A stretch of DNA of 64,000 bases, taken from positions 36,440,826-36,504,825 of the forward strand of contig JAJEKV010000001.1 of NCBI GenBank assembly GCA_021234155.1. The letters run 5' to 3'. This DNA comes from Isoetes taiwanensis (lineage: Eukaryota > Streptophyta > Lycopodiopsida > Isoetales > Isoetaceae). Shown here in pieces: positions 33,283 through 45,626 of this stretch. The stretch's first letter is position 1. Every line of letters begins with the position of its first letter. Below the pieces are notes generated by a model, which saw only the letters and a list, made by a program, of their open reading frames with translations, had not been told where the DNA came from and did not search any database. A program made the position numbers and the translations under genes.

Positions 33283-34686
33283 CTATGAAAGATTTTGCTT
33301 GGGCTTTCCCGGTTGTCGAGAGATATATTGACTTTCGGCGTTCTTAGCAAAAATATGGCACTCACCCTGGATATAGTCTGGTGCGTCGTCCTCATCAGCG
33401 TCCGTGGGTGTCTCCCATCTCATCTCCGCTAATGCCGCGTTCATCACCAAGGGGCAGTTGTTTGTCCTATGCCCTGGCTGGAAACACCTAAAGCACAGCT
33501 GCTTTTCTATGCACTCCTGCTTCTTCTCTTTGGGAATGGATTCCAAAAACTGTTTCATTGCCTTGGAGTAGTTGGAATCCCCTCCTTGCTCTTTGAAGGT
33601 CACCTGCTTTTTATCCTGCTTGCCAAAGTTTGCATTTCCCTGCTTCTTATAGTTAGCGTTATATTGAGGTCTGCTAGCTGCTGGGCTTGCCGCTCTTGGG
33701 CTATAGCCTCCTGTGCCCTTTCCCTTATCCTGGTAATACTGCTGCCTTGGTGCATGTTCTTGGGGTCCCGTTCCTTGCAGGCTGACTGCTTTGGATTCTG
33801 CTTCTGACACCATCCTAGGGTTTGTTGCTCTTACTAGCTTTCGAATCTTCTCGTTCAATCCTTTAATATAACCCTCTACTGCGTGCCTTTCACTCAACTT
33901 CGGCACATAGAGCCTTAGTCTCATGAATTCTTCCGTGTACTTCTGAACTGATTTATTGCCCTGCTACAACCTGTAAAACTGTTGCATCATATGACACTTG
34001 TGTTCTCTTGGCACATAATGACACTTGAATGCCTTAGCAAACTTCTTGAACGTGCAACTGTCCCTGCTTAGTCCATGTGCTTTGGCGTAGCCCTTCCACC
34101 AAATCCTGCCTGCTCCCTTCAGGTTGGCTGTAGCTACTCTGCCTTTGTCCTTGTCTTTCATGCTGTAGGCACTGCCATACTCTCTCATTTCGTCTAGCCA
34201 TGCCTCTACCTCCATCCCGGACCTGTTATTTCCCGAGAATTGTTCCAACTTTCTTGCTTTCCATACGTTACTGAGCACTGAGTCAACCTTCTTCTGATAG
34301 TCAGATTGTGTCCTGTCCCTATCGCGGTTTGGACCATCCCGGCGGTCCTGCCTCTCTTCCTCCTGCTCTTCCGATCCAGAATCAGAGTCTGAACTAGAGT
34401 CGGAGGACCCCGTGCTAGGTGATCTCCTTCTCCGGCTTCTCTTCCTTGGCTGAGCTGTTCGGCCGGCTGGGGTTTCTGGCAGTTGCACATTCTGGTCTTG
34501 TCCTCCTGTTGCTGCTCCTGCCAGCAATGCTCTTATCTCATGAATGTCCGTCTTAATCTGGGATAGCTCCTCTTCTAGTGTTGGTGCATCAAACTCTTGG
34601 TACAGATTTCTTGGCTGGAAACGCCTTGGTGGAGTGCGCTCTTGCTCACGTGGCCCTTGTTCCTCAATATTCCTAGGTGCCCACAT
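33283..34686 (-). pseudogene. Gypsy 2 gag
   Basis: Two frames (34686-33964 and 33924-33283), separated by a stop near 33963, together make a gag protein. The N-terminal part has an acidic/Ser-rich linker and the retrotransposon capsid-like segment VEAWLDEMREYGSAYSMKDK and KFAKAFKCHYVP. The C-terminal part continues MRLRLYVPKLSERHAVEGYI and ends with a CFRCFQPGHRTNNC zinc knuckle (CX2CX4HX4C). The single stop codon is the main defect. Confidence 0.85.
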
Positions 34687-35279
34687 TAGATTGAACTCTG
34701 ATGATTAGTTCCTTGTTTGGGTTGTTGCACTGGTTTGTTTGATGATGCAATTGTGGGGGCAATTATGTGTCAAGAAAACATGACTAAGATCACTTGTTTA
34801 TATTCATGGATATAATACTATTTATACATTCAAGATTTTAATCGTGGAAATTGAAAACATTTCTAATTCTATTCCTTGTTATCTGCTGGAGCAACTACTG
34901 CAAAGTTTTCTCCAACATCTATGATATCTGATTTCCATTCTGCATCCCCTTCATACACTGGCCCATCTACAGATTATGAAAAAATCCAAGTGCCTATCCT
35001 GTCTTTGTTTATGCATTTACTGTACTTACCCAACCAGCAGTAGTGGCAAAAGCATGAATAATTCATATGTGCAACCTGGTTGGGATCCTAGCAATTGACT
35101 GGTCTGATGCTATGGAACTTACTTGACCCTGTAAGTGTTGCACAATCAAACATCCAAACTTCATCTTTTCCAATTTCCCAAAAATATCTGTCAAAATAAA
35201 AAACAAGAAGCTATTTTAGAAAGAACAGCACTAAATCAGCACCAAGTCAGCACCATTGCACAGTTTCAGTACCTGCATT

Positions 35280-35292
35280 TCTCAGAATCTTT
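35280..35292. repeat. 13-bp target-site duplication of LINE b, left copy
   Basis: TCTCAGAATCTTT here is identical to 41621-41633. The two copies flank the LINE exactly, with the left one running into the element's poly(T) on the plus strand. Length and position fit target-primed reverse transcription. Confidence 0.92.
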
Positions 35293-35419
35293 TTTTTTTT
35301 TTTTTTGAAGGATGAAACCAAGTAATATTAATATAGAGTAAATACAGGAAGAGCGATACCAGGGTACCCCTGCCCAAACATGAGCGAGCACCCACACATC
35401 ACATATACCTACCTACGAC

Positions 35420-36641
35420 TCATGGGATAAATCTGCCAATGCTATCAACAATGAAAAGGGTCCTTTCCCAGACCGCTGCCTTAAACTGCTCCTTCCAAGG
35501 AGACGCCAGGTAAGAGAGATATAATTTGTACCTTAACTGCGGGATCAAATCCCGGGGCTGCACCTCCTCATTCCTGAAGACCTTCATGCGCCGACGCTTC
35601 CAAATGAGCCACACTAACCACGCCTTACGCAAATGGAAGGCCAGACTCTGAGGCTGGGACCACCCCCGGGGATACACCCCCAACAGAACCTGTTGACTCT
35701 GAAGCGAGGTGTGAAAGAGGCGCTGGACCCATTGCCATGCCGGCTGAATGTCCGCGCAGAGAAACATGCAATGCTCAAGGGTCTCTGCATAGGCACCACA
35801 CATTGAACACCTGGATCCGCGAATTGATCCTGTGCACCCACGTGTTCACCCTCAGGGACCGGTGCACTATCTGCCATAGTAGCACCCGAATCTTGGGGGG
35901 CGAGATTGGGTTCCGCACGCACCTCCAAATGCTGCCCCAGTCATCTCCTGGCACCTGGAGACTCCAGCCGTCCGAGGGAGACAACTCATCCTGAATAGCC
36001 AAAAGCTCATAGCAAGACTTCACGAAATTCAAGGGGTCAACTTTTGGATGACAACTCCACACCCGCCCTGATGCCTGCGGGGGATTCAGCGGTAGAGCAT
36101 TAGCCACCCGTGCCCAAATAGCGCAGTCCCGTTCCTGAAGTCGGAACTTGTGGCAGAAAAGCTGCCAGGGTGCAAGCTCCCCGTCAATATACCAATCCCC
36201 CACTGCCAGAACCCCACGATGTGCCCATCTGCGCTGGACCCGGGGATCGACGGATGCGGCCAGCACCTGAGGTGCAGCACCAGGGCCGAGCGGGATCCAC
36301 CATGGTGATGCATCTAACTGAATACTATTGGGTGCGTCAATGGCAAACAGCGGGCGGACCTGCTCCCAGACGCGCAAGAGCCCCTTCAGGAAGGGAGAGG
36401 CGTTAACATATGGCCTGATATCTGCAAATAACGCCCATGGAAGCCGCGCAGGCACGGACGGCTTACGGAAAACAATCGAGTGAGAAAGCGACTGATGAAG
36501 CAAGACCATGCCCGAGGAATCAAGCGCATCCTCCAGGATCGCGAACACGAACAGGATCGCGAACACGAACTTGCCATGGGGCGAGAGGTCCAAGAAACCG
36601 AGTCCCCCCCCGCAGCTTTGGGGCGCACATATTTCCACCAT
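35420..36641 (-). pseudogene. LINE b C-terminal domain with zf-RVT motif
   Basis: Two frames (36641-35775 and 35803-35420) cover the part downstream of RT. They read LLWQIVHRSLRVNTWVHRIN, then CGAYAETLEHCMFLCADIQP and WQWVQRLFHTS. This is the zf-RVT zinc-binding motif of plant L1 ORF2 proteins. In element c the same region reads CPICGAYAETLEHC, so the first CPIC pair has been damaged here. Confidence 0.85.
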
Positions 36642-36765
36642 GCCACCTTGACAACCGCCCCTTCCTCATTGCCACCCCATACAAAGTCACGAACCATAGA
36701 GGAAATTTCCCGAACCTTGCTCTCTGGCGCAGGATAATGGATGCCATATAAATATGCGTGGAGCA

Positions 36766-38039
36766 CAAAACGGACTTCGCCACCGTGACCCTACCAGCCA
36801 TGGAAAGCTTCCCCCCTTTCCACCAGTTAAGGTGCCGTAGACCCACCGTAATGTCCTCCCAAATGCCGCCGTGGCGAAATGTCGATGCCGAGCAGGATCC
36901 CCAAAAGCTTAGAGCATACGCCTGCCGTTGCTGCGTCAAGGAAATTGGGACACGACCACGGGCATGGGATGCATCGCCGCCATAACGCCGAACGCCCGAC
37001 CAATTCATAAGACAACCCGGGCAAGAGAATCGTCCGGCAACTCTTTTCGTGTTTAATGATTCCTTTCATCACCACAGTAAGAAAAGGAAAGAGTCATCAA
37101 CGTACTGACTTCCAATCTGCTGTGACCCATCTGCCATCCTCAACCCCTCCACAACACCCGCCTCCACCGCGAGATCAAGAACTGCGAGAGGGCCTCTGCC
37201 ACAATGGTAAATAGGAAGGTTGCCAACGGGCATCCCTGGCGAACTCCACGTCCCACACTAAAGACCGGCGATGACTCACCATGACATAGGACAGTGGCCC
37301 TGGCCGACGTCAAGAGCTTCAGCGTCACTTCTGTAAAGCTCTCCCCACACCCAAAGGCGAGCATCATCCTCTTCAAAAAGTCTCACCGAACACTATCATA
37401 GGCGTTCGCAAAATCCAGCTTCAAGTACACTATCCGCTGACTTGTTCTGCGTGCCCAGTGAATGCCCTCGAATGCCGCCGCGACATTATTGAGAATATGC
37501 CTGCCCGGAATGAAGCCAGACTGCATGGGGCAAATAGCCTCTTTCAAGACCACTTGCAATCTAAGCGAGAGGGCCTTCGCGATAATCTTGTATACAGCCG
37601 AAAGAAGCGTGATCGGACGCCAATCCGAGATGGCAGAGGGCTTCACCTTCGGTATCAAGGAGATGCAGCCAGTGTTGAGTCTATAATCCAACGCCTCAGC
37701 TTGAAGCAGATCTTGATAAGTCTGCAGCACTGACTCCCCCACTCAATCCTAATATTCCTGGAAGAACTCCACCGGAATGCCGTCCAGTCCAGGGCACTTA
37801 TGAGGAGCCAGGGCGCGGCAAGCCTCCTCGAGCTCCTGCCTTGTAAATGGATCTTTGTAATACACGCCTTCTATCGCCAGGCACCTTACAAGAACCTTGC
37901 TGAGCACAACCTCCTCCATCACATTAGAGAAGGGATATTTCTTCTCTGAAGAAGAAATGAGAAATGGAAAGTAGCACATTTTAATATTGTTCGGGAATGA
38001 ATGAGAATCTGACCATCGAGGCAATGCCAAGGGCGACAT
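36766..38039 (-). pseudogene. LINE b reverse transcriptase
   Basis: Pieces in three frames read RQELEEACRALAPHKCPGLD and GIPVEFFQEY (38039-37749), then ISLIPKVKPSAISDWRPITL, SGFIPGRHILNNVAAAFEGI and LKLDFANAYDSVR (37742-37383). Next come GRGVRQGCPLATFLFTIVAE (37376-37140) and the catalytic YVDD near 37100, where element c has YADD. The order is complete, but frames are broken between each block. Confidence 0.88.
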
Positions 38040-39615
38040 AGAGGCCGCGATACTTCTTGACTGGCGTGCATACGAAGAACATTCGGGGAATTGGTGTCTC
38101 CTTCAAGTAGCCAAGTGATTCTGCCTTCACCCTCGCCGCTGCTGACCTCTTGGATTAGATCGCGCCCGCAATGTAGCGCCAATATCTCCTTCTCCGCACC
38201 CCATCGGATGTTTGGGACACGGGGGCTTCAATTCGTGATACCATGCCTCTAACTCCTCCCGCTCTTGGCCCCTCGACTTCCCCATGACTTGGCAAAAGCC
38301 TTGACCTCAACCGGGCCTTCACCATCCCCCGACATCCCAAAGCTATCCGCGAAGGTGCGGAACCGGATCTGGCGACAACCCCAAGAGAAATCAGCATCCT
38401 TGAGGTAGGCGATGTTCAGCTTGAAGACCGATGCGTCGCGCCGGCCGCACTTTCGAACCACGGGAAATTAGCTGAGGAAAATGATCGAGAGACCGCGGTG
38501 GACAAAATGTTCTTCCGCTTTTGAGCGACGCCAGTCCGCTACTAGGGTGTTAGCATAGCATCGTCATGCCGAGCATATGCCCGACCGGCCCGGCCCGCGA
38601 TTACACCAAGTGAATGTGGAGTAAGCCGCCAACTCCGCCAACCTTGGAGTCCGGCAGCTTTTACCCATTCCCCCGCTCAAAGCCACGTACCACTTCCGGC
38701 CGCTCGCCACACCTATCCCGAGTAGTCTTTACCATGTTGGCGCCCAGCAGCTGACCAAGCCACACCAGCTCGGGGATGCAATCTTGTGCCTCGAGGGGCG
38801 CCACAGCGCCCCGGCCGCGTAAGATATTGTGGGCATAGACATTCACAATCCCCACTCTTGTGGACCCTCTCGCCACTTGATAATGACCCACCGCCCTAAC
38901 GATCAGCCAAGGTGAGCGTCACTGCACATGCATCTTCCCGCAGCGGCCGCCCCACCTTTAGAAGCCCCGGAGGTGGCAGCGGCGAGGAGCATATTGTGGC
39001 GAACATGTCGGCAATGCACGAGTGTCCCCCGTGTGACACTTATGTTCTGAAGGCACAAGATGTCGGGGTCCATCTTCGCGGACAACCAGCGCCACTCTCG
39101 TTTCTCTTCGGGGGCGACGAGCGTACACCTCGAATGTTCCAACTCGGGGATCTTCTTGTCCATAGCTATTCTTGAGAAGACGGATTCTTACTTTGCTTCT
39201 TTTTAGGCCCGTCTTGCCGGTGAAAAAACCCCGATCACGAGTCATACGGAACAAGAGCGAGCGGGTTGTCCGCCAGAGAGACCTCTGCCTCCAGATCCGC
39301 CACATCGGCCCAAGAGCGCACCCGCGCCATTGTCAAGTTCCATCCCCTCCGAAGAGGCCTGCGTGGATGTCGCGTCCGAGTCCGACGACTGGACCCGCCG
39401 CCCCCCGACCAGCCCTGGGTCCACCTGCCGGGATCGCCGCTGCTCTGCCTGCTCCTGCAGCTGTTGAATGTGGAGCAACTTCTGGGCCACTATTTGTGGA
39501 GATATGGTTGGGTCCGAGCTGCCTTGCCCCACGGGAGCGGCCGACGCGCGACGTTATTCATGATGGCCGGGATGGCCTACCCAAAGACAGCCCAACTACC
39601 TGGCCCCGGTTCCTA

Positions 39616-40770
39616 TCACGGAGATGGCTTCTCTACCAGCACCGAGTGGGGCGGGGCCCCTGTCGCATCCTGAAGAACCTCGTGCCTTGCGTCCCGTGAT
39701 GCCCCTGGCACCGAAACGGGCTTGTGCTCGGGGAGCGAACCTGCGAAGACCTGGAGGGCGGGAAACATTCTCCGGATCTCGGCGCCGTTCCACAATCTGA
39801 GGGGAAACCGAAAGTACCAATCGCCGCTCCTAACGGTCACTGCAGGAGGCAATGGACTATCCGCGGGCAATGCAATGCAAATCTTCGGCTCCCAAACTAT
39901 GGAATGAGCAATATGCCCTCCGAGCCTATTGGCTATCGCTATCATGAACTCCGGCAGGAGCATATCTGCCGGAAGATCCACCACCTGAAACCAGCAAGGG
40001 ATCTTCAAGGCCGACAGAGATCGGGCACTCACACCAGGGGTGTAATGCTGATAAATCAGGTAATTTCCCCACATGAGGTCAACCCCCCTCGCCACAACCC
40101 TCTCCACCACCGTGGGCGCATCGAACATGAGGAGGAAGAAATTATTCCCCAGAAACTTCAAGGACTGAAACGGCGAGATACCCAGCCGCTTAAAGTGAGC
40201 CTGCAGCCACCAGCCGACTCTCCTTGTGTCCAACACCCCCGTATAGTACACCAACACCGCACAGGAAACCAAATTGGAGATGGATTTAAGGTGCTGCTGG
40301 TGGTCTACCTCGACGATATTAGCAGGAGGACCAGTGGAGTCAACCTGCAACTCTCTTCTGTTATGCCGATTCAAAAAGGCCAGGGCCTCCTCCATTCGAC
40401 AGGTGTCGGCCGGTGCCACAGTTTGCCGAATCCACTCTGAGAACCGCGGTCGTGAAAGCCTGCTGACCGTGTCATTCGTTCGCCAGGCAGGCCGTGCCAC
40501 CTCGACTCGCTGCCCCGCAACCTCCCGCCTCTCCAAACCCGGGGTCATGTGCTCTGCTGGCTTATCTGGATGTTGCAAAGCACCGCTACAACCCTCGCCC
40601 AACGGCAAATTGCTCATAGGTTCCGTCACTGCAAAGGGGTCCTCTGGTAGAGTCGAAGCAGACAGGCTTGACCCGCGAAACGGAGTTGTTGTTTCCAATG
40701 GGGGCATGCTACTCGGAATCCCATAATCTGCTTCCCCTGCCGCACATGCCATCCGACCCTGAGGGCTCAC
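39616..40770 (-). pseudogene. LINE b ORF1, DUF4283-like domain
   Basis: The 384-codon frame contains KFLGNNFFLLMFDAPTVVER, WGNYLIYQHYTPG, IPCWFQVVDLPADMLLPEF and ANRLGGHIA. These fit the RNA-binding-like DUF4283 region found in ORF1 of plant L1 elements. A Pro- and Gln-rich N-terminal extension continues in another frame to 41552. A role in RNA packaging is inferred from the family. Confidence 0.65.
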
Positions 40771-41620
40771 TGCAGACGCAGCGACCTGCAGATTGTCTAC
40801 CGAGGTTGCTTGCTACCCAACCACCAAAAAACCTTGCCCTCGCCCTAGCTGCTGCCCTGTCTGGCCCATCCCCATGCTCTCTACAACCCCGTTCACCGCC
40901 ACCAATTGGGAACCCGGATGGAGCGGTTCCCTACAGTCCTGCCTAGAAGCCTCCGCCAGAGAACTAAGTGAGGCCAAATCTGTCGAGCGCACGGCCACCA
41001 GCCCAGCAGGTTGTATCTGCTGCCCACAAGCATCCGGATTTGTCCCCAATCCCTCTGCCTGCCCAATTGAAGACCAGCAGATCGATTCTACTGGGCCGTC
41101 CTATTTAGATCCAGTGATTGGAAAATCACTTGAAGCAGCTCTTCATGACCTTGTTCAAAAGCACCCTCACCCTGGATTGAAGACCCAGCAGATCGATTCA
41201 GCTGGGCCGCCCTATTCCCTTGAATTAAATCCCTATTCTGCTGGGCCGCCCTATTCCCATCTGTCGGTTGGGAAACCGGTTGAGTCAAATCCCTGCACTC
41301 CTGCGCCAAACCGCCCCCTAAGGAATTTGTTGGCAGCCCAGCAGGCCGGACCTGCTGCCCCGAGGCTGCCAGAGATGACTCCACATCCGCCGCCTCCCCA
41401 TCAAGAGAATTCGCTGAGGCCATGCCATGCTGCCGGATTGAAGACCCAGCAGGTCGATTCTGCTGGGCCGCCCTTGCAAGCTTCGGGATCCGCTTAGGAT
41501 TCACCTGGTTACTGTTGCCTTCCCCTGCCATACCCACAAGATATGCGCCCACCAGCTCCGCTCAGCACGTCGCCTGAGTCTGCCGCCTAGGCTCCGCCAC
41601 CGCCATCCTCCGCTGGTCCC

Positions 41621-41633
41621 TCTCAGAATCTTT
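41621..41633. repeat. 13-bp target-site duplication of LINE b, right copy
   Basis: TCTCAGAATCTTT is identical to 35280-35292. It marks the 5' junction of LINE b. Removing the element and one copy restores the reading frame HFKDSEKC of the host exon up to its GT donor. Confidence 0.92.
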
Positions 41634-44609
41634 GAAGTGTTCTCTACAGAACATAACAACATCATGAGTGTCTCTTAATGGTTTAGAATTTCTTTTTAAC
41701 ATCTCATGAGTGAGTGCTCTCTTTAGAACAGCACCAGCACCATCATGCTCACCTACATAATAAACATGCCCAATAAGTTGGTTAAGTGCAAACAAGAATA
41801 ACTAATATTCATTAGGCTGGTACATTGGAATGTACCTTTTCCATGGTAAGAACCAAAATAGTTCCAATGGATAGGAATCCCCATATTTTTATAAAATCTG
41901 CCAAGAAAGAAGAAAGTTCTTGCACCTTTGAATTGACGTGCATATCCGCCAGACCACATAACATTGTTGGCTAGTAGATCAGCATGCTTCTTAAGGCAAT
42001 GTTGCACAAACAAAGCGTCATGCTCTCTATCATCTGAAATATAAAAATGTGTCTCTTTGATAATATGTCTTTCAGTGCTACAATCAAATTTCTCGTCCTC
42101 AGCCATAACCTCTTCTGGAGTAGCATGCTCAGATGTTATGTGCACCAATATGGTGCATTGGTCATTTCTCCAATGTAAACTTTGAATTTCTTCTTTGCAT
42201 CTTGAATGTGTAGTTCTCAACAAAGTCAATAACCGACACTATGGTGTCTCTCGGGAAAAGTGGCTAAGCAATTTGCCTAAACCGTGGTAGCCCGCCACCT
42301 AGCCTCATAGTTATGGGGATGAACTCTTTCAAAACTTTCTTGGCATTTGTTAAAACATCTGCTGTTGAAGTTGACTTGTACACAAGCTTCACAATAGGTT
42401 TTGGTGTCACTAATGATTCATAAACATGCAAATGAAAAATAGATAAGCAATTAACATTTCAAACATAAAATAGGCATAAAAGACACTCACTGTATCAAAA
42501 GTCTTCCATTCAATCATGTGCCTTAAAGCCCTGCTTAGTTCTTTTGGACACACGGGTAAATTTGATGGGCCACACTTCTGACATGACAATAGCAGGCATT
42601 TGTGGTCATGCCACTCATCTGCAATATCTTTAGTACAAACCAATGACCTCCACATGTCGCTTGTAGATTTATATGTCATATCACGTGCTTGACATGTTGG
42701 TCCAAGACCACATACAACACATATACAAGTGCATTCAGCACCATGGATTTTTGCATCTAACCTTATCTTGTTCAGTGCTTGTCTAACCAAGTCTAGTCTC
42801 ATGTGGTACACACAACAACATGTTTCCATGTCCTTCACTTTCCTCACAAATGGAGGCTTCAATGCATGGAAAGCTGAGAATGAGATCTCGAATTTTGGAT
42901 TATCCCTTCTAAACCTTTCATAGAATGCACACTATGTAAAAAGAAAAATGCAATCAATACCTTATAAGCAATAACAAAGCAACTAGCAAATCAAATTACA
43001 CACCTCAGTTTCTTCCAAAAAATGTAGAGGATGCAGGTACTTTTTACCTAGGGCTTCCCAAATCTTTATCACATGCTTCTTGCATGGTGAAACTCGAGAG
43101 TGAATTGTCCAGAAATCTGTAACTACTGTTTGTTCCTTCCTACTAAGCTTATCAAACCTACTTTTCCTCTTGAACATTGACCCGGGTCCATCTCCAATTT
43201 CAGCTGCTACTCTCCTACGTACTGCAGTTGCCACATACCTTCTATTTAAGTTCAAACATTTGGAAGTTCCCAAGCAGTTTGTCCCACTATCAACAGCAAA
43301 CACTATGGCAGAGTTCCTTGTTCTAAGCACATCTGTGGATCTGTCAAGCTTATGTTTGGCCAAGGAATTCCTCAAATTATCTACTATCTGAGTCATTGTT
43401 GCTACTTCCTTTAATTTTAAAACTTCCCACTCTGGTAACAGCTTAGCAGCACCCTGAAGCATCTCTTTCCTATCTTTTTCTGAGTTCCAATGAAATACCT
43501 CATTAGCATAGTTAGCAATCTTCCTAGACAATTGTTGTTTTCTTCTTTTAGTCAATCCATTATGGTTCATCATTTCTGACGATGGTTTTTGATACTTGAT
43601 ATTCTCAGATTCTGCATCAGCTTCCCTAGCCCTCTTTCGTGCTCTTTGCTGTTTTCTTTTAAGTGCACTGATATTCCTATAGACTGTCAGTAAATCTTCT
43701 TTGCAAGAAGTATGCTGATCTGCATGATATGTACAAGTTACACTGTTTTAGAATATTATACCAGAAAGCATGACATTCAAGAAAAAGCCAACTAACCTCA
43801 AGTGCTTTGCACCTGCTGATGTTGGACTTGAAGCTCACATTCTGCATGATGGCAAAGCAAAAAATAAAAAGAAAATCATGAAGTCTATTCTTCTTCAATA
43901 TGAAATTCAAGCAAACAATAGAAAAGAACTCCATTCAGTATTACCAGTAACGGATTGAGTGTTTATATTTTCTTTTGAAGCACCTACATTATATGCATAA
44001 TCAGCACCAAAATAATGAAGATCATCTTCTACCCAATTAAAGTCATAAGGTTCATTTCCTTTGAACTGTATTTCTGTGGGATCCACTGTTCTATGAACCT
44101 CAAAAGCATCTAAAAAGTGAGAATAAAGCAAGCACATTAGAAAAATAGTAGAAGAAATTTAAGAATTGGGCATGCAAACCTTGCATGCCATGGAGATGAA
44201 TGTTTCCTTCATACTCTCTAACAATTTCTTCCGAATGCGCATCAGCACTAGGACTGTCAAAATTAATTGTTTCTGCTATGCGAGAGCATAACTGCAGAAA
44301 CTGCTGAGATTGTTCTTGAAGATAGTGCAAACTGGATAGCAGATCGTTAGGATCAAAGCTAGAACCAAGCTTTGAAATGGAAGAAACAAAAGCGCCTTCC
44401 CAATCCATCCGAGTTTGAAAACATCTGAAAAGAATCAGAAAGCAATTCGAAACAAGAAAATGGAAACTAAGGCCGCCAATTCCAAATTCGAAAAAGGAAT
44501 CAACCACCAGCATAATCGGGATTGATGACATGGCTAGCAAATCGACCGCACCTCAGCAAGAAATTGATGATGAACTGTTTCGGAAGCTCGGATCCATGGC
44601 GGTTGAAAA

Positions 44610-44755
44610 TTTGGCGGGTGAGGGAAATTGGGTGAAGGGCATATGAAGGGCGGTAGAAGGGTAATCAGCACCCGATCAACACCCTGTGTCGCGACATCAT
44701 GTGACGTGTTCAATTGTACACCTCGATTAAAAAACACCACCCAGAAAAATGACAT
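44610..44755. other. Sequence between the WSDG/HGKG gene and the right repeat arm
   Basis: This short stretch would contain the upstream region of the minus-strand gene. I see no clear TATA box. At about 44755 it passes into composite-repeat sequence. Confidence 0.4.
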
Positions 44756-45344
44756 GACATTTCCTATTGTCTCTATTGGACATATGGTCTGAAAAGAGCA
44801 TTGTCATAATAAACATACAATTTTTACAAGATCCTGCTTCGCCATCTTCGCCATCTTCTCTTGTTTCGCCGTGATCGTAGTCTTACATAAGGTGACCGTG
44901 GTCTTATATAAGGTGATCGTGTGGGATGAACATGGTCTTATTTCCGTGGTCTTATATGAGGTGATCGTGTGGGATGACTGTGTTACATTGTAGCCACATC
45001 TTTTGTCATTGCATTATGTGGGTTTATGGTTTTTTTTTTCAACATTACCTTACCTGCGAGCCATCGATGAACAGAATATTCCTGGCATTATCTTATATAG
45101 GAACTGGTGTGGGATGACCGTGTTACGTTGTGGATCAATATCAATATTAGCTAAGTCTTTTGTCTTTGTGGGTTTATGGTGAACGAAATATTCCTGGCAT
45201 TGTACTATTAACATTTTGCCCAAAAAGATGACATGGCATTTCCTATGGTCTCTATTGGATATATGGTCTGAAAAGAGCATTGCCATAATAAGTATGCACT
45301 AATTACAAGATTATGGTCTCAAACTCATGCATTTATAAAGAGGT
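44756..45344 (-). repeat. Composite repeat: cassettes and post-MATH segment (right arm)
   Basis: This is the inverted counterpart of 9060-9610, with CTTATATAAGG boxes near 44895 and 44920, a T-rich tract at 45029-45040 and the GCATTGCCATAATAA segment. It contains no protein. It lies downstream of MATH copy C, as the same sequence does after copies A and B. Confidence 0.75.
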
Positions 45345-45626
45345 ATCACATACTACCGTCATGTTGCAGCATTAGAGGCCCGGCTTCAAGAGAACTACTG
45401 AAATGGCTATGCACCTTATGCCTTCACTTCCCAGTCTGAAATAAAAGGGTTGATTCAAACAAAGCCCTCACATCTGTACCCTCGCTCAAAAGTGTGTTGA
45501 ACGCAGATACACATAAAAAGTCTTCGGTCTCTTTTCCATCAGGATAGAAATATATAGCCCACTCATGGCCCCTCAACTGTGAATATCTCGCTAATTTTTC
45601 CCGGAATAGCCATGGATTTTAAAGTG
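45345..45626 (-). pseudogene. BPM-type MATH domain fragment, copy C
   Basis: With the shared +1 G before HEWA, the minus strand reads [39 protein letters not shown] and [12 protein letters not shown], ending GSM stop. An additional in-frame TGA lies just after TGK (near 45440). It retains the N-terminal end that is deleted in copy B. Confidence 0.83.

Larger units (their letters stand above)
30523..34700 (-). mobile_element. Ty3/gypsy retrotransposon 2, LTRs not recognised
   Basis: The minus strand carries gag (34686-33283), protease (33280 on), reverse transcriptase (32715-31822), RNase H (31774-31490) and integrase (31296-30523), the gypsy order. Frames are broken at least four times. A diverged tRNA-Met primer-site-like ATCAGAGTTC lies at about 34692-34702, just outside gag. 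Only about 160 bases separate it from the last exon of the neighbouring gene, so a full 5' LTR cannot fit. The integrase end is cut off. The element is adjacent to, and transcribed in the same direction as, that gene. Confidence 0.85.
35293..41620 (-). mobile_element. L1-type LINE (element b), full length, 6.3 kb
   Basis: The element runs from its 5' end at 41620 to a poly(A) tail at about 35307-35293 (T on plus). It carries ORF1 (about 41552-39500), endonuclease-like sequence (39305-38460), reverse transcriptase (38039-36766) and the C-terminal region with a zinc-binding zf-RVT domain (36641-35420). Frames are interrupted about ten times. Perfect 13-bp target duplications show that the insertion is intact at both ends. 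It sits in a coding exon of the WSDG/HGKG gene, separating HFKDS from EKCR. A shorter copy of the same family is element c. Confidence 0.92.
34869..44600 (-). pseudogene. Spliced gene of unknown function, WSDG/HGKG family, disrupted
   Basis: Minus-strand exons with GT-AG borders: 44408-44180 (Met at 44408), 44109-43945, a doubtful one near 43838-43797, 43719-43004, 42931-42491, about 42405-41836, 41752-41634 continued at 35292-35273, 35187-35123 and about 34977-34869 (TAG). A non-coding first exon may lie near 44590-44550. The protein has a basic segment (LKRKQQRARKRAREADAESE), Cys-rich CTCICVVCGLGPTC, then FVENYTFKMQ, IQSLHWRNDQCTILVHIT, SDDREHDALFVQHCLKKHAD, QFKGARTFFFLGRF and HGKG-HDGAGAVLKR. 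I know these motifs as a widespread plant family with a transposase-like look, but no established function. Defects are a TAG at 42277-42279, one extra base near 42192-42196, a further frame slip near 42325, WSDG changed to WSGG near 41960, and a LINE inserted in an exon. Confidence 0.7.

Noticed and set aside
40793-41497. Plus-strand Pro-rich frame as a host protein
   Set aside because: It lies antisense to ORF1 of LINE b, within the insertion bounded by the 13-bp target duplications.
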